NCBI GenBank assembly: GCA_021792255.1
Contig: JAJYUZ010000001.1
Span: forward strand, 310,001 to 374,000
DNA length: 64,000 nt
Origin: Thermoplasmata archaeon
GTDB taxonomy: Archaea; Thermoplasmatota; Thermoplasmata; Thermoplasmatales; GCA-001856825
Direction of reading: 5' to 3'
Shown: positions 55,805-63,449 of the stretch, piece after piece
Position numbering within the stretch: the stretch's first letter is position 1
How the letters are laid out: every line of letters starts with the position of its first letter
The notes under the pieces: generated by a model
What the model was told of the DNA's origin: nothing
Database searches by the model: none
Seen by the model: the letters and a program-made list of their open reading frames with translations, nothing else
Made by a program: the position numbers and the translations under genes

Positions 55805-56419
55805 TCAGGCCGTCATTGTCAAGATTTCATCGTGGACTAATGCGCTTGGATTCGAAATAGCGATGTGATAGACGTCCATAGCGAACGCGAACTGCCCCGA
55901 GTATCCTGCCACGATAAGCACCATCGAACCAGCACCAGAATTGTTACCAAAAGTACCACCCAATACGATGGCAGTGTACCGGAAATTATTAAATGATTCG
56001 TTCGTCACGGCAACGGAGAACCCTACTCCTTGCTGGTAACCCTGCAGATCTATCATTGCATTTTCGTAGATCTGCGCTACGAACGAAGATGCAGAGGACT
56101 GCGATAAGAATTCGAATGAACCCATTATGAGTTCGCCGTAACCTGATGACCTAACGAAGGATGCAGCTATTGCTTTGATGGGTTTCTCCGAAGACTGACT
56201 GGAAAAGATACTGCTCGTTGCGGGTATCTCGTTTAACCCTACTCCAGATGTATTGTTGACTTGTGAATCGCTGACTATCCCGATGTGGAGAGTAGATAAA
56301 GGATGTAGTGAACCGTTATGACTTTCGATAATTTCAAAGGGAACGAATATTAAAACAGCAACTACTATCACGACTGCGACTCCGGTCACTACGGCACGGA
56401 TTTGTCCGTCAGCATTCAT
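55805..56419 (-). CDS. Membrane-anchored exported protein, unknown function
   Basis: A 204-residue protein with one N-terminal helix (VVTGVAVVIVVAVLIFVPF) and an outer domain. Its Ser/Ala/Gly-rich, amphipathic pattern (ELIMGSFEFLSQSSASSFVAQIYENAM) suggests alternating strands and helices. No cysteine and no lipobox. Family not recognised. It lies 67 bases upstream of the DppB-like gene on the same strand. Confidence 0.65.
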   Translation of the reverse strand: MNADGQIRAVVTGVAVVIVVAVLIFVPFEIIESHNGSLHPLSTLHIGIVSDSQVNNTSGVGLNEIPATSSIFSSQSSEKPIKAIAASFVRSSGYGELIMGSFEFLSQSSASSFVAQIYENAMIDLQGYQQGVGFSVAVTNESFNNFRYTAIVLGGTFGNNSGAGSMVLIVAGYSGQFAFAMDVYHIAISNPSALVHDEILTMTA

Positions 56420-56800
56420 AGGTTTATGAAATTAACAAAGAGTAAAAAGATTTCGCAGAGCTTGTTCGCTGGACGAATTCTTGCCATGTTCCAATTTTGC
56501 CTGTAATCCATTAAGATCTAACAAGCAAGTCTGAGGCCCATAATTGTAAGAAATCCATCTAGAGAAATCTAGAGGATTCAGATAGGCACCCTACCCCGAA
56601 TTAGAGTCCACTAAAGAGTAACAAGATAGCATTTAATTAGTCTCAGTTTACGGTCAGGTTGAAAGAAAGGAGAATTACCAAACGATTGGCACAAAGAATA
56701 GGCATCTATACTCACGAAAAACTGGGGTATTGTTGACCGCCGCGGTACTTGGATAAAGTCCTTCGAAATTTACTCAACCTTTGAAACGAGAAGTATTTTT
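56420..56800. other. 381-base intergenic region
   Basis: No gene or RNA recognised. It contains a short direct repeat of ATCTAGAG at 56557-56564 and 56567-56574, which also reads as a small hairpin (CTAGA-gaaa-TCTAG). Base composition does not differ noticeably from the surroundings. Confidence 0.4.
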
Positions 56801-57763
56801 TCATCGGCTATGTGATATCACTATAGTATCTCCCCTCAACGCATTTTCAAACTCGGTCTCGAAGATAATGTGCCCTGGATCGTTTCCCGTCCTCTTGATG
56901 ATCACTGGCTCGATTTCCCTAAACCCATCTGACAATCTCTTCTTGATTTTGACATCTTCCCCCTTTTCGAATTCACAGTTTATTCTCAGAAGATCTACGT
57001 CCGAAGGAATCACAATTTGAATTGGCCTGTTCGGAAAATTATATCTATAATTCAAGAACAAGTATCTCTCTTCTGATTTACGCATCGGCCTGTTAAGTGT
57101 AATAGAAATACCTGTTCTATCTGACCCGGAATACAAAACGTTTTCCTCATGTAGTGTGATTTTCTTAGTTTCGTCGAATGCAGATAAGTTTATCTGATTA
57201 AGCGAGTTCAAATCTCCCATAGGTAGAGAAATATTATATCCTGCAATTATGCCTAGACCGAAATTCTTAATGTGAACGAACATTGTAACAAATGTCTCAT
57301 CATGCGTGAAGTCAAATCCGATTGACATACTTGTCGTCTTAATTTCTTGTCCCGATGGACTCCCTGTTTTCTTACCATACAGTACAGTTCCATTCACTGT
57401 CCTTTTGCTCATCAAGTCAAGTTTAAGTAATTTTTTGATATTCCTATAGACGGTAGCTGTTACAACAGGTCTTCCGTATGAATTTTCAAGTAGCGACTTG
57501 ATTTCACCAAATCTCAATTCTTTTTCGCGCAACCGTAAGGAGACAATCTCTTCTAGGGCGTTAAATAATGATCCCTTTGGGGCTTGAGTAATAGAGCTTC
57601 GACTAACTCCATCGCCAGGTTGTCTACAGTAGTGCACTATTCCATTTGCGTGGACGAATTTCAAATAGTGGTATTTTTTTCCTTTAGAGCTAGACGTATA
57701 GTTGATCTTTCTCGCTTGACCACCACAAGCTTGACAGACTTCTAGCACCGCTTTCCTTCCCAT
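56801..57763 (-). CDS. Zn-ribbon/winged-helix protein, paralogue B
   Basis: A 320-residue protein in three parts. Residues 8-55 look like a zinc ribbon: VCQACGGQAR with a following His/Cys-containing KFVHANGIVHYC. Residues about 65-135 form a winged helix (FGEIKSLLENSYG, TATVYRNIKKLLKLDLMSKR). The last 180 residues are strand-rich (MSIGFDFTHDETFVTMFVHIKN). The same order and exactly the same length occur in the gene upstream, 61 bases away. A DNA-binding regulator is the best guess; the C-terminal domain could sense a ligand or bind a partner. Not recognised as a named family. Confidence 0.7.
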   Translation of the reverse strand: MGRKAVLEVCQACGGQARKINYTSSSKGKKYHYLKFVHANGIVHYCRQPGDGVSRSSITQAPKGSLFNALEEIVSLRLREKELRFGEIKSLLENSYGRPVVTATVYRNIKKLLKLDLMSKRTVNGTVLYGKKTGSPSGQEIKTTSMSIGFDFTHDETFVTMFVHIKNFGLGIIAGYNISLPMGDLNSLNQINLSAFDETKKITLHEENVLYSGSDRTGISITLNRPMRKSEERYLFLNYRYNFPNRPIQIVIPSDVDLLRINCEFEKGEDVKIKKRLSDGFREIEPVIIKRTGNDPGHIIFETEFENALRGDTIVISHSR

Positions 57764-57824
57764 TTAATTGTCAATTACCTTCTTCAATATTCAAATTTCC
57801 GTTTTCCTAGACTGAAAGTGATTC

Positions 57825-58781
57825 TCAGGAGTGCTTCCATTTGAATTGCAGGACAGAAAATGGCTCGACGTCGGAGATTCTGATACCACTGATGTGTTTC
57901 CACATGGGAGAAGAAGCTTCCATACTGTTATTCGATAACTCTCTGGTTTCATTCCTAGATGCCAGGGTCAAGGATGCACTGAGCTTAATGTCATTATCCC
58001 CAGAAATTGAAAATTGAAAATTGTCCATCCTGGTCGCAGCGGAAAAAACGAATGACATTTTTGGTTCCGGCCACTTATATTCTACCTTAATGTCTCTTAG
58101 TTCTCCGGGGAGGAGCGGGATAGGCATTTTCAAAAGTACTCTCTTGTCCGTGGGAGAATCTTCAATCAGCAGTACTTTAAAATCTTTGGAATTGGAAGGA
58201 TCTGTAGCGTGCAATTCTATATCTTCGAACCTCATATCCACATCTCCTACGTATCTGAATGGAACGTAATAAAGTGGCCAAGAGTGGTCATTTTTGATTA
58301 TGTAAGTGAATACGTGTTTCTTGAATGTATAGTCTTTATCAATGTCCACCAGTCCGATTTTCAGTGAGTTGATTACGAAACTCAAACGATCTTTTGATAC
58401 CGTGTTTATGTAATAGAGACTCCTTCCTCTCTTATGCTTTTCAATCATTCCAATTTTTGCTAGTCTTTCCAAACTGACCTTGATTGAACCAAACCCGATA
58501 TCGGAGAAGTTTTTGACAAGTAGTTTTTTGATATCCTTGTTCCTAAACGTGCCAAGTTTGAAATCTTGAGAGTTAATAGTCTCTATAAGGACCCTCTCAA
58601 GTTCTCCTTTCTTTATGTACTTCTGACCTTTTTGATCCTGGTTTGAATAATGAATGGCTCCTTCGTGATGATAAATGAAGTAATCATAACGCTTGCCATA
58701 TTTGTTCATCACCCATTTACGGGTTACCCTCGCTCGCTCACCGCATACAGGGCAAACCTCCTGACGCTCGCCAAAGGTCAT
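57825..58781 (-). CDS. Zn-ribbon/winged-helix protein, paralogue A
   Basis: 318 residues from ATG 58781; the track start TTG 58787 adds two residues. It has the zinc ribbon VCPVCGERAR with YFIYHHEGAIHYSNQ and a winged helix (FRNKDIKKLLVKN, IKVSLERLAKIGMIEKHKRGR). A C-terminal beta-rich domain of about 180 residues follows. It shares layout and the GKxYxY...H..G..HY pattern with the next gene, so the two are tandem duplicates. A tataaaaaa box lies about 22-29 bases before the ATG (leaderless), and a gttagaaaaactaa sequence abuts that box. The same sequence type forms a palindrome 180 bases away. Confidence 0.72.
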   Translation of the reverse strand: MTFGERQEVCPVCGERARVTRKWVMNKYGKRYDYFIYHHEGAIHYSNQDQKGQKYIKKGELERVLIETINSQDFKLGTFRNKDIKKLLVKNFSDIGFGSIKVSLERLAKIGMIEKHKRGRSLYYINTVSKDRLSFVINSLKIGLVDIDKDYTFKKHVFTYIIKNDHSWPLYYVPFRYVGDVDMRFEDIELHATDPSNSKDFKVLLIEDSPTDKRVLLKMPIPLLPGELRDIKVEYKWPEPKMSFVFSAATRMDNFQFSISGDNDIKLSASLTLASRNETRELSNNSMEASSPMWKHISGIRISDVEPFSVLQFKWKHS

Positions 58782-58802
58782 CGACAAACAATAGTATATA
58801 GT

Positions 58803-58823
58803 ATAAAAAAGTTAGAAAAACTA
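58803..58823 (-). promoter_or_regulatory. Promoter and half-operator of paralogue A
   Basis: On the minus strand this reads TTAGTTTTTCTAAC followed by TTTTTTATAC, the TATA box. The TTTTCTAAC core is the same as in the palindrome at 58986-59010, so the regulator may control its own gene. Confidence 0.5.
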
Positions 58824-58841
58824 ATCCATTGAAAAGCTGCT

Positions 58842-58937
58842 TTACGCTCCGCCCACGTAGGCTCCACCTAGTGGTCTTACGATTGCGAAGTACGTACTAA
58901 CCACAAGAGCGAGCACCGCTACAATTAGCTCAAACAT
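58842..58937 (-). CDS. 31-residue single-helix membrane peptide
   Basis: The track lists a longer frame (to 59231), but a TATA-like TATATTATAG on the minus strand lies 20-29 bases before the ATG at 58937. This matches the leaderless pattern seen throughout the window. The peptide is one hydrophobic helix (MFELIVAVLALVVSTYFAIV) with a short RPLGGAYVGGA tail. It has no relatives I can name. It could be a small membrane effector, a regulatory peptide or a subunit of a larger complex. The palindrome upstream suggests regulation together with paralogue A. Confidence 0.5.
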   Translation of the reverse strand: MFELIVAVLALVVSTYFAIVRPLGGAYVGGA

Positions 58938-58985
58938 TTGAATCCCCCATTGTTCTATAATATACTGGTATTTCGATACTACTGC

Positions 58986-59010
58986 AAAGTTAGAAAAGTT
59001 TTCTAACTTT
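58986..59010. promoter_or_regulatory. Perfect 25-bp palindromic operator candidate
   Basis: AAAGTTAGAAAA-G-TTTTCTAACTTT is a perfect 12+1+12 inverted repeat. It lies between the 31-residue peptide gene (minus) and the orphan ORF at 59053 (plus). Its right arm runs into a tttataata box for the plus-strand gene and its left arm ends about 20 bases upstream of the minus-strand TATA box. A similar half occurs at 58809-58823. It is very probably a binding site for a dimeric regulator. Confidence 0.7.
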
Positions 59011-59052
59011 ATAATACTATTGAATAGTCTCATTAAGTTATACAGTTGAAGA

Positions 59053-59472
59053 GTGATGGAATCTAAAGCGTTAGGTACTGTCAGGGTGATGCGAATTAGC
59101 TCTGTACGGCACCGATCAGAATCGCGAGACGGACAGATTGAGTCAAAAGACGGAGAAATAAGACTGCGGCAGAGTAGCGGGCGCCCTTCGAGGAACCAAT
59201 CCCCCTCCTCGTGTGTGGAGCTAGTTCTCACCGACAGCCTTTATTCTCCTAGCTTTCTAGACGTAACAGACGAATTAGAACTTCTAGAGATCGTACGCTC
59301 GGAAGGTATGTACACTCTCGGTTTAGCCGATAAAAAGTGGATAAAATCTAAACCTAACTCTGCGGTCGCTTATAATTCAATGCGTAGAGCAAAGTTCATT
59401 TTAAATCTTGACCCCTCAATTTGGTTCAGTTACGGGACCTTTTCGATTGGAACTGATGTGGAGGATGCCTGA
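59053..59472 (+). CDS. Orphan protein, divergent from the 31-residue peptide
   Basis: A 139-residue soluble protein. The first 50 residues are Arg/Ser-rich and look disordered. The rest looks folded (FLDVTDELELLEIVRSEGMYTLGLADKKWI). No family recognised. Start GTG 59053 or ATG 59056. A TATA-like tttataata at 59008 would give a short leader of about 20 bases. Its 3' end overlaps the next ORF. Confidence 0.5.
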   Translation: MMESKALGTVRVMRISSVRHRSESRDGQIESKDGEIRLRQSSGRPSRNQSPSSCVELVLTDSLYSPSFLDVTDELELLEIVRSEGMYTLGLADKKWIKSKPNSAVAYNSMRRAKFILNLDPSIWFSYGTFSIGTDVEDA

Positions 59473-59890
59473 ATTGTCTCTAGGCGAGCTGGATTTTGAG
59501 AATGGTAGTGTCCTTAGAGAACAGAAAGATATCAAAGAGAGAGTAAAGGATGACACAAAGCTTCTGGTCTCTTTGCATGATATTGAATTTTCAAAAGAGA
59601 AAGAGGGATATTTAGAGGTAGCTACCGACATTTTCTTCTCGAGACTCCTTCATCTCCTTTATGTACGCAACGTAGAAGCTGGAAAGGATTTCGAAACAGC
59701 GAAAGAGAAAGCAAAGACAGTCCTCATCTCTCAGTTGGAGAAAAAGAAACAAACCCTCCTGACAAAGTCAGTATTTCAGAATGACAGCGCTAAAGATTAT
59801 GGCATGAGAGGGAAGAGATTGTTTCTGCTGAACAAAGCCATCTCGATACTTGAGGCTTACAACGGTGAACCGCCATATTTCAATTACTGA
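59456..59890 (+). CDS. Orphan helical protein overlapping the preceding ORF
   Basis: About 144 residues from ATG 59456 (or ATG 59465), overlapping the preceding stop by 8-17 bases. It is largely helical and charged (KDIKERVKDDTKLLVSLHDIE, FETAKEKAKTVLISQLEKKK). Not recognised. The overlap indicates translational coupling with the gene before it. Either the two proteins work together or they are a split version of one larger protein. Confidence 0.6.
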   Translation: MWRMPELSLGELDFENGSVLREQKDIKERVKDDTKLLVSLHDIEFSKEKEGYLEVATDIFFSRLLHLLYVRNVEAGKDFETAKEKAKTVLISQLEKKKQTLLTKSVFQNDSAKDYGMRGKRLFLLNKAISILEAYNGEPPYFNY

Positions 59891-60105
59891 GTATGTTTTA
59901 CTTAAGCTAGGGAAAAACCGATTTTATACTTAGTTCTCACCTTGACAGTGGCAGAGAAACAGGCTTTTTATTTTTCCAATCCTTAAGCTCTGTCCCTACT
60001 ATATACTTTGGAAGATGCCATTTCGAAAAATACTAACCTTTCCTAGATAATCAGCACGGGACTTCCAGTTGATTCCCGCGCTTCTCTTTGATTTCGATTT
60101 ATCAG

Positions 60106-60873
60106 TCATCGGGATTTAAGTTGCGTCTCTATCTTACTTATTTTCCTCAAAACTTCTGTAACAAGGGCTTTCGAGCTTTCGAGTTTTTCAGACTTAGCGG
60201 ATACTTCCACCTCGATTTCGGATTCTTCTCCTCCCTTTAACATCGGGTGCGATTTAATGTAAATCTTGCCGTTATATTCCTCCATCAATTCTGTAATATA
60301 TGGAGCGAGTGAGGCTTCATAGATCCCAGTCACCAGCACTGAATCTTCGAAATAAAAGCTATTACTCAGTTTAATCCTATTTTCTATGTGTTTCAACATT
60401 GACCTCATTTCGCTTGGCACTCCAGGAAGGATGAAAATTTTAGTAGATTGCAGATGGTATTCGATCCCGGGAGCAGTCCCTTCAACGTTCCTTATAACGG
60501 TCGATCCTTTTGGTACCAGTGCCATTTTTTCCCTCTCCTTAGTCATCTCAACCCCCCGCTTTTCGATCCTGGCTTTAATTGTTTTATATATCTCTGCGTC
60601 TACGACAATTGGAATTTTGAATTCATCAGCAAATGAGGATACTGTTATGTCGTCAAACGTTGGCCCTAGTCCCCCAGAAGAAACAATCACGTCACAGAGC
60701 CCAACAAGAGATCTGAAAGCATTCCCTATTTCCTCTTTGATATCGGGCACCGATATGCCTCTATGGACGTCATAACCTGCGAAGTAAAGCATTCTACCGA
60801 TCTCGGCTGCGTTGGTATTCACCGTCTTTCCTTTGAGAATTTCATTCCCTATCGTTATGACGCAAGCCTTCAT
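60106..60873 (-). CDS. CinA/MoaB-type molybdopterin-binding-domain protein
   Basis: A 255-residue protein: VITIGNEILKGKTVNTNAAEIGRML, then VIVSSGGLGPTFDDIT and GTAPGIEYHL followed by ILPGVPSEM. This is the CinA N-terminal (MoCF-like) domain without the C-terminal NMN deamidase domain. Archaeal members are annotated as nicotinamide mononucleotide deamidase-related. Actual activity, perhaps ADP-ribose pyrophosphatase, is unproven here. Confidence 0.88.
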   Translation of the reverse strand: MKACVITIGNEILKGKTVNTNAAEIGRMLYFAGYDVHRGISVPDIKEEIGNAFRSLVGLCDVIVSSGGLGPTFDDITVSSFADEFKIPIVVDAEIYKTIKARIEKRGVEMTKEREKMALVPKGSTVIRNVEGTAPGIEYHLQSTKIFILPGVPSEMRSMLKHIENRIKLSNSFYFEDSVLVTGIYEASLAPYITELMEEYNGKIYIKSHPMLKGGEESEIEVEVSAKSEKLESSKALVTEVLRKISKIETQLKSR

Positions 60874-61010
60874 ATTGAGGTTAGTGTAGACGCAGTCTTA
60901 TTGGTTTCTATGTTTGAACTTTTTATTCCTAATTCAAGACTAAATATTATTTTGGTGCGCTAAAATGTTTCAGTGATAAAACTTTTATTAGCAAAATAAC
61001 TCACCGGTAA

Positions 61011-62756
61011 ATGGAATACAAATGGACGGTCTTGGTAAACACTACTTTGGGCGGGCTAATGGGATCAATCAACATGACCATTGTCCTCATTTCACTACCT
61101 ACGATTTTTAGGGGTCTTAACATTGACCCTACTGCCCCGGGAGAGTTCATAATGTTGCTCTGGGTAATGTTGGGTTACAGCATTATTCTTGCCACTCTGC
61201 TGGTGACATTTGGGAGGCTTTCCGACGTTTATGGTAGGACGCGGCTTTACACTTTGGGTTTTATCATCTTTACAGTTGGGTCTATCTTAAGCTCCATAAT
61301 TCCGGATGGATCTGGTAACAGAGGAGCAGAGATGCTCATTGGATTTAGGATGGTGCAGGCAATTGGTGGAGGGCTACTGATGGTAAACAGTACTGCACTC
61401 ATCACCGATGCTTTTGACTCCAGTGAAAGGGGACGAGCACTCGGAATTAATCAGATTTCTTTCATATCAGGATCGTTGATCGGACTAATAGCTGGCGGTC
61501 TGCTTGCGTCAAGTAACTGGCACTTGGTATTCATAGTGAACATTCCCTTTGCTGTTGCTGGTTCTCTTTGGTCCGTATTCAAGCTGAAACAGACTACGAA
61601 GAGAGTAAAGGTTCCAATGGACATAGCTGGAAACATTGCACTTGGAGGGGGGTTAGTCTTGATAAGCCTTGGATTCACTTACGCACTCGTACCATATGGT
61701 ACCTCCTCCATGGGTTGGGGAAGCCCTTGGGTCTTGATCTCTTTTGCAGTGGGCTCAGTCTTGTTGATACTATTCGCGTTCATCGAACTGAGGGTAAAGT
61801 ATCCATTATTCAATTTGCACCTTTTTAAAATAAGAGCCTTCAACTACGGCAACCTTGCAAACTTCATGTCTGCCCTCGGAAGAGGGGCTATTATGTTCCT
61901 CGTAGTCATATGGCTACAGGGCATTTATCTTCCACTGCACGGATTCTCTTATTCATCGACACCATTCTGGGCTGGCATATACATGCTGCCAATGATGGTC
62001 GGTTTCATTGCTCTTGGCCCAATCGGAGGTATGCTGACTGACAAGTATGGTGCACGTATTTTCGCTACAGTGGGTATGGTAATAATTGCATTATCCTTGT
62101 ATCTGCTGACCTTACTTCCATACAATTTCAACGTATGGCAATTCGAAATAATTCTACTAATGAACGGTATCGGTAGCGGATTATTTGCAGCACCCAATAC
62201 AACCGCTGTCATGAACTCTTTACCCCCCGAAAGCAGGGGAGCTGGTAGCGGAATGAGAACGACATTCAATAACATCGGTCAGACTATCAGTATGGCAATA
62301 TTCTTTTCAATAGCAATCACTGTATTTTCACAGAAACTTCCGTCTTCACTTTTGCAGACATCCCAGTCGATCGGACTCCCGACACAGATCGCAGTAGCGA
62401 TCTCCCAAATTCCGCCTTCTGGCGCCCTGTTCGCGGCCTTCCTTGGAATAAATCCTGCCGCCAGTTTTCCTTCTTCAATGCTGAGTCTGGTTTCACCTAC
62501 CGCGTTAAAGTCATTGATGTCCCTTACTTTCTTTCCTAACGCAATCGGACCGTCCTTCATGATAGGTCTCAAGTACTCACTGTACGTCGCAATCGTGATA
62601 ACCCTTATTGGAGCAGTACTCTCTGCACTCAGTGGAGGGAGGTATGTACACGGAGAAGGGTACACAGACGGAAAGAGATCAAGGAGTTCTGAAGATAAAA
62701 AAGCCAGCGATGTCCCTACCACCGAACCGAGTACTGGACACGGGGGCCAAAAATGA
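61011..62756 (+). CDS. MFS drug exporter, DHA2 (14-helix) family
   Basis: A 581-residue protein with about 14 helices. Motif A reads LVTFGRLSDVYGRTRLY and motif C-like GGLLASSNWHLVFIVNIPFA. Both are typical for EmrB/QacA. A large outer loop (about residues 440-500) precedes the last helix, and the C-terminal tail is charged and Ser-rich. It would expel hydrophobic compounds by proton exchange. It overlaps the MarR gene by 4 bases. A cttttatta box precedes the ATG by about 25 bases. Confidence 0.92.
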   Translation: MEYKWTVLVNTTLGGLMGSINMTIVLISLPTIFRGLNIDPTAPGEFIMLLWVMLGYSIILATLLVTFGRLSDVYGRTRLYTLGFIIFTVGSILSSIIPDGSGNRGAEMLIGFRMVQAIGGGLLMVNSTALITDAFDSSERGRALGINQISFISGSLIGLIAGGLLASSNWHLVFIVNIPFAVAGSLWSVFKLKQTTKRVKVPMDIAGNIALGGGLVLISLGFTYALVPYGTSSMGWGSPWVLISFAVGSVLLILFAFIELRVKYPLFNLHLFKIRAFNYGNLANFMSALGRGAIMFLVVIWLQGIYLPLHGFSYSSTPFWAGIYMLPMMVGFIALGPIGGMLTDKYGARIFATVGMVIIALSLYLLTLLPYNFNVWQFEIILLMNGIGSGLFAAPNTTAVMNSLPPESRGAGSGMRTTFNNIGQTISMAIFFSIAITVFSQKLPSSLLQTSQSIGLPTQIAVAISQIPPSGALFAAFLGINPAASFPSSMLSLVSPTALKSLMSLTFFPNAIGPSFMIGLKYSLYVAIVITLIGAVLSALSGGRYVHGEGYTDGKRSRSSEDKKASDVPTTEPSTGHGGQK

Positions 62757-63187
62757 AAAATGAATATGCTATGCTATTGGACCAATTGACCTCGATAAGG
62801 AAACTGAGAAAAAAAATACTCAGTGAAATTAATGCCAACCTGAAAGACTTCAATTCCAGTGATTTCCAGGTTTTACACAGGATATGCAGGGGAATAAAAG
62901 AACCCATGATGAGCGACCTTTCAAAATCGACCGGATTGTCTCACGCTTTGATAACTTCATCTGTTGATAGCCTGGAAGAACTGGATCTTGTAAAGAGGAA
63001 GAGAGGACCTGACAGAAGAAGCTACGTCATAAAACTGACAAGTAAGGGGGTCGAGAAGTGTCAAGAAATGGAAGAACTGAAGAACAGGAGTATAGATTCA
63101 TTGTTCAGGAGCATGTCTAAGGAGGATCTTTCAGAGCTGAAAGAGACCCTTAAAAAATTGAACGATCTCATGGGAAAATATGCATGA
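62753..63187 (+). CDS. MarR-family transcriptional regulator
   Basis: A 144-residue protein with the MarR winged helix: MMSDLSKSTGLSHALITSSVDSLEELDLVKRKRGPDRRSYVIKLT. Start ATG overlaps the exporter stop (ATGA). It likely represses the exporter operon and responds to its substrates. Confidence 0.92.
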   Translation: MKNEYAMLLDQLTSIRKLRKKILSEINANLKDFNSSDFQVLHRICRGIKEPMMSDLSKSTGLSHALITSSVDSLEELDLVKRKRGPDRRSYVIKLTSKGVEKCQEMEELKNRSIDSLFRSMSKEDLSELKETLKKLNDLMGKYA

Positions 63188-63449
63188 CAAATGACACTGA
63201 ATGATCTACCAGTGAGATCACCCGTTTCGACCGATCCATAAGCTGAATCTTTTACGTTCTTTTCCTGGATTAGAGTTTCCCTATCAGCAAGGTTCCTTTT
63301 AGGAATCAGAAACCAAGCCCTTGCTATTGGTAACAGACTTCTTCAAATCAAAAAGAGCCCTTATCTCCAACGGAGAAAGATTTTACTACCTTCAAATCTG
63401 TAAACATTTTTTTTCTTGTCTTCTGTAATAAGTTGGCATCATAGAAGCA

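Noticed and set aside
57764-57824. Copy of the TTAGAAAA box before paralogue B
   Set aside because: GTTTTCCTAGACT is only loosely similar to the palindrome arm.
58842-59231. 129-codon minus-strand ORF as one protein
   Set aside because: Only the last 31 codons follow a well-placed TATA box. The upstream part overlaps the palindrome and the plus-strand orphan gene and looks random.
59456-59890. GINS-like replication factor
   Set aside because: Helical, charged and of similar size, but the conserved GINS motifs are not visible; left as unknown.
60961-61010. MarR operator upstream of the MFS gene
   Set aside because: GCTAAAA and TTATTAGC are only weakly symmetrical, so not enough to call a site.
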